Source: Streptomyces sp. NBC_00443 (GTDB lineage: Bacteria; Actinomycetota; Actinomycetes; Streptomycetales; Streptomycetaceae). From it: a DNA stretch of 64,000 nt. The notes beneath the pieces were generated by a model. That model did no database searches, was not told where the DNA came from, and saw nothing but the letters and a program-made list of their open reading frames with translations. The stretch spans positions 310,001-374,000 of the forward strand of contig NZ_CP107917.1 in NCBI RefSeq assembly GCF_036014175.1. The letters run 5' to 3'. Made by a program: the position numbers and the translations under genes. Position 1 is the first letter of the stretch. The number at the start of each line of letters is the position of its first letter. Shown here in pieces: positions 61,032-64,000 of this stretch.

Positions 61032-62032
61032 TCAGATGTTGTAGATGCCGGTCTTGTAGCGGGCCAGGTTGGCCGGATCGACGAACCACCGGGCGGTTCG
61101 CGCGAGCCCTTCCTCCAGCGTGTGGCCGGGCTGCCAGCCGGTCGCGGCGGTCAGCCGGGTCGCGTCGGCGACGAGCCGCATCACCTCGGAGGCCGCGGGC
61201 CGCAGGCGTTCGGCGTCCTCGCGGACGTCGAGGGGGCGTCCATGACCTTGCCGATCAGCGCGACGAGGTCGCCGACGGAGATCTCGCCGCCGGTCCCGGC
61301 GTTGAAGGTGCGGCCGACGACCTGCTCGGCCGGCGCGGTGCCCACCGCGAGGAACGCCCGCGCGGTGTCCTCGGCGAAGGTGAAGTCCCGGGTGGGACGC
61401 AGGTCTCCGAGCGTGATGGTGCGCTGTCCGGCCGCCACCTGGCCGATGACGGTGGGGATCACCGCGCGCATCGACTGCCGCGGGCCGAAGGTGTTGAAGG
61501 GCCGCAGCGTCACCACGGGGGTGCCGAAACTGGCGTGGTAGCTGTCGGCCAGCCGGTCACCGCCCGCCTTCGAAGCGGCGTACGGGGACTGTGTGTTGAT
61601 GGGGTGGTCCTCGGTGATCGGCACGGTCTGCGCGGTGCCGTACGTCTCGCTGGTCGAGGTGTGCACCAGGCGCGGCGTCCGAAGGGTGCGCACCGCCTCC
61701 AGCACGTTGAGCGTGCCGGTGACGTTGGTGTCCACGTAGCTGTGCGGGGCCTGGTAGGAGTACGGGATCGCGATGAGCGCGGCCAAGTGGTAGGCGCAGT
61801 CGGCGCCGTCGAGCAGGCCGCGTACCGAGCCGGGATCTCGTACGTCGCCGAGGACGATCTCCACCTGGTCGAGGACATCGGCGGGCAGGGTTTCCAGCCA
61901 GCCGTAGGAGGAGAAGGAGTTGTACTGGGCCATGGCCCTCACGCGGTGGCCGGAGGCGACGAGCGCCTCGGTGAGATGCGAGCCGATGAATCCTTCGGCT
62001 CCGGTGACGGCGGCGAGCGGTGCGGAGGTCAA
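61032..62032 (-). pseudogene. NAD-dependent sugar dehydratase/epimerase, one frameshift
   Basis: The start at 62032 (MTSAPLAAVTGAEGFIGSHL) gives an extended SDR. The cofactor motif is TGAEGFIGSHL, and the catalytic tyrosine region is PYAASKAGGDRLADSYHASF. The C-terminal part continues after a break near 61232-61236, where the run of five G (plus strand) has lost one; with it the frame gives DVREDAERLRPAASEVMRLV and an end in RYKTGIYNI with a stop at 61032-61034. The total is about 333 residues. The family includes dTDP- and UDP-sugar 4,6-dehydratases and UDP-glucose 4-epimerases. The 33 bases to the nucleotidyltransferase start show a normal ribosome site. Confidence 0.82.
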
Positions 62033-62120
62033 CTCTGTGTCCCTTCGTAGTGGTCGTCGGACGGGAGACCCGGCGTGGACGGGATGCGGGTCCGTGGTGT
62101 GCCAGGGGTGGTGCGCGTGG

Positions 62121-63533
62121 TCAGGCGTGCGGGGAGGGCCGGCCGAGCAGGCGTATCGCGCAGGCCGCGAGACAGACGGCGGCCACCCCGCAGGCCGCCG
62201 GCAGTGCGGCCGGTCCCGGTGGCAGGTGCAGCAGGGGCACCGCTCCGGCCGCTCCGGCGGCGGCCAGGCAGAGAACGGCGGGCGGCCAGGCCACCCCGAA
62301 CGCCTGCAGGAGCAGGGCGGTCCACAGGGCCGCCGCGAGCAGGAGCAGAGAGGCCTCGGAGTCGGTGAGCAGGGCCGCCGGCAGCAGCAACAGCAGATAG
62401 CCGGACAGGCACAGTCCGAGCACGGCGGCCGAGCGCAGCAGGAACGTGCCGGGTGTCGCGCTGACGCGTAGCGCGGCGACCGACCAGCCGCGGTAGCGGT
62501 ACAGCAGCCACTCGGCGGGGCCCATGCTGAGGGTCAGCGCGATCACCGCGTACGGCTGCCGCCGGCCCTCCAGCATGACGAGCACCGCCGCGGCGAGTCC
62601 GAACAGGCCGTACGGCACGGATGCGCGAAGTCGCGGCCGCCCGGCGTCGGAAGCGGCCGGGCCGGCGCGCCCCGCCCACAGGACTCGTCCGGCGGCCACC
62701 GTCGTGGCCAGCAGGGCGAGGAGAGGCAGCCCGACCCGGAGCAGCGGTCCGGGCTCCCACCCCGGGAGAACCGCGGCCCCCGCAATGAGCGGGCTGAGCG
62801 CGGCCAGCAGCACTCGCTCGCGGCCCAGGACCAGCAGCACGCTCGCTCCGGCGAGGTACAGCGACTGGGCCGCCGCCACTCCGATGGCCGACGCGCCATC
62901 GGCGGGCAAGGCGGCGAGGGCCGTCGCCACCGCGGCGCCCAGCGCGGACCCGGTCAGTAACGTGCCTGACGCCTCCCGGCGTCCGGTCACCAGCCTGAGG
63001 TGCGCGCGATGGCCCAGTGCCTGCCCCCACGCCCACGAGGCGATGCCCGCGACGATCAGGACCGGGGCGTGCCGGTCGATCGGCCACAGCGGCGCGATGA
63101 GCAGGTAGGCCAGGGCGGGGAGCGCGAAGAGCACGCCGCGCAGCAGGCAGCGCAGTGTGTCGGGGCGCCACGGGTCGGCCGCGGGTGGGGGCTCGGGGAA
63201 CGTCCGGGGCACCCTCTCGTACAGCGCGGTCGCGAGGGAGAAGAGGTTGGGGTGGCCGTATCGCTCCTTGATCAGCGACGCGGACAGGCCCTCCGCCTCC
63301 AGCAGGGCCGCCACCTCGTAGGGATGCACGGCGGGCCCTATGGCGTCGGCGAGTTCGGCGGCGAGTGTGCTGACCGCCTCCTCGTCGGGACCGTGGCCGG
63401 GCAGCCGTATCGCGAGTGTGGCGTCGTCCAGGGCCCAGCGTGGGCGGCGGCGCGGCGGGCGGGGTTCCGCCAGCCGCAGGGCGAGGGTGTCCTGCCCCGC
63501 GTCGCCGGGTTCGAGGGATATCGGTCCGCTCAT
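62121..63533 (-). CDS. Polytopic membrane protein of the polysaccharide operon
   Basis: The 470-residue protein starts MSGPISLEPGDAGQDTLALR and overlaps the glycosyltransferase gene by four bases (63530-63533). The first 120 residues are soluble (DDATLAIRLPGHGPDEEAVS and ALLEAEGLSASLIKERYGHP); the rest has about eleven hydrophobic helices, many rich in Leu and Ala, with little charge between them. I do not recognise the family by name. Position and topology suggest a component that exports or assembles the polymer, or a regulator of the synthase, similar to the PelE/PelG role in Pel systems; this is context-based only. Confidence 0.65.
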   Translation of the reverse strand: MSGPISLEPGDAGQDTLALRLAEPRPPRRRPRWALDDATLAIRLPGHGPDEEAVSTLAAELADAIGPAVHPYEVAALLEAEGLSASLIKERYGHPNLFSLATALYERVPRTFPEPPPAADPWRPDTLRCLLRGVLFALPALAYLLIAPLWPIDRHAPVLIVAGIASWAWGQALGHRAHLRLVTGRREASGTLLTGSALGAAVATALAALPADGASAIGVAAAQSLYLAGASVLLVLGRERVLLAALSPLIAGAAVLPGWEPGPLLRVGLPLLALLATTVAAGRVLWAGRAGPAASDAGRPRLRASVPYGLFGLAAAVLVMLEGRRQPYAVIALTLSMGPAEWLLYRYRGWSVAALRVSATPGTFLLRSAAVLGLCLSGYLLLLLPAALLTDSEASLLLLAAALWTALLLQAFGVAWPPAVLCLAAAGAAGAVPLLHLPPGPAALPAACGVAAVCLAACAIRLLGRPSPHA

Positions 63534-64000
63534 CCGGTGAGGCTCCTCGTGCCGGTGACCGCCGGAGCGGGCAGCACGACTCTGGCGGGCAACTCCGCTT
63601 TCCCTGCCGCCAGTTCGTGGTAGATGGCGCGGAACGTGTCGATGGTCTGCCGCAGGGTGAACTGCTCGATCACCCGCAGCCGCGCCGCCTCGCCCATCGC
63701 CCGGCGCCGGACGGGATCGTCCAGCAGTTCCAGCGCGGCGGCGGCCATGGCGGCCGGGTCGCGCGGGGGCACCACGAGGCCGGTGTCACCGACGGCCTCG
63801 CGTACCCCGCCGACGTCGGTGGAGACGGTCGCCCGGCCGCACGACATGGCCTCGATCAGCGTGAACGGGAAGCCCTCGCTGATGCTGGACAGCATCACCA
63901 CGTTCCCGGCCGCGTAGGCGTCCTTGATGTCGTCGACGCGGCCCTCGAAGGTCACCGCGTCGCCATGCCCCAACTCGGCGGCCAGGGCCTCGCAGCGCTC
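63530..64000 (-). CDS. GT4 glycosyltransferase (PelF-like), 5' end outside window
   Basis: The last 156 codons are in the window and the gene continues to the right. The conserved GT-B C-terminal half has VTFEGRVDDIKDAYAAGNVV, MLSSISEGFPFTLIEAMSCG and RATVSTDVGGVREAVGDTGL; the E-x(7)-E motif (SEGFPFTLIEAMSCG) is the GT4 nucleotide-binding region. SSISEGFP resembles PelF, the glycosyltransferase of Pel-type polymers, better than typical lipopolysaccharide enzymes. It is the first visible gene of the operon and its 3' end overlaps the membrane-protein gene. Confidence 0.8.
   Translation of the reverse strand, partial: ERCEALAAELGHGDAVTFEGRVDDIKDAYAAGNVVMLSSISEGFPFTLIEAMSCGRATVSTDVGGVREAVGDTGLVVPPRDPAAMAAAALELLDDPVRRRAMGEAARLRVIEQFTLRQTIDTFRAIYHELAAGKAELPARVVLPAPAVTGTRSLTG

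Noticed and set aside
1..64000. tRNA, rRNA or riboswitch genes
   Set aside because: I scanned for T-loop-like GTTCGAATC and acceptor patterns and for conserved rRNA stretches and saw none; a covariance search would be needed to exclude small RNAs.

Overview
The window is high-GC DNA with GGAGG-type ribosome binding sites, GTG and TTG starts, many secreted proteins and typical streptomycete families (Methyltransf_19 methyltransferase, PAS-SpoIIE phosphatase, DUF5133, ECF sigma factor with a SnoaL-like tail, TioE-like MerR regulator). It most likely comes from an accessory part of a Streptomyces chromosome. No rRNA, tRNA, CRISPR array, origin or intact prophage was seen.

Layout. 1-10.5 kb is a patchy region of small hypotheticals, degenerate genes (VOC protein, TetR regulator), a GNAT enzyme, a DUF4246 protein, an IS5-type transposase remnant, a methyltransferase and a PAS-PAS-PP2C phosphatase. 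10.7-13.1 kb carries three exported proteins, one of them internally deleted. 13.2-28.6 kb is the most coherent block. It looks like a glycan-utilisation locus: two GH43 enzymes, two GH2 enzymes (one with PA14 and LamG domains, one with a C-terminal CBM42-like arabinofuranose-binding domain), a sugar ABC importer with one binding protein, one double ATPase and two permeases (the YtfQRT-YjfF layout of the Escherichia coli galactofuranose importer), and a LacI regulator. TTCCATCGATGGAA-like palindromes lie in front of the divergent GH genes, the ABC operon and lacI, so one LacI regulon is plausible. My inference is that the exported enzymes release furanose sugars (arabinofuranose or galactofuranose) and the importer takes them up.

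29-38.5 kb holds a second transposase remnant, an ECF sigma operon, a heptanucleotide tandem repeat, a gene fusing a squalene/phytoene-synthase-type domain to a cis-prenyltransferase domain, a broken nucleotidyltransferase, an S1-domain protein, a papain-like protease and a serine hydrolase. 38.5-49.3 kb is rich in detoxification-type genes: erythromycin esterase with divergent MerR, TetR with divergent MFS pump and FAD monooxygenase, and P450 with ferredoxin. 50-58.6 kb has a YihY membrane protein, two oxidoreductases behind a palindromic operator, an unusual membrane protein with a periplasmic-binding-protein domain, a GNAT enzyme and a deletion scar joining a TetR and an SDR fragment. 58.7-64 kb is a minus-strand exopolysaccharide operon (GT4 glycosyltransferase, membrane protein, two epimerases, sugar nucleotidyltransferase, spherulin-4 hydrolase) that continues past the right edge.

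Caution. Several otherwise well-preserved genes are broken by one missing base in a short homopolymer. Some apparent pseudogenes may therefore be sequencing errors; each case is noted in its entry.
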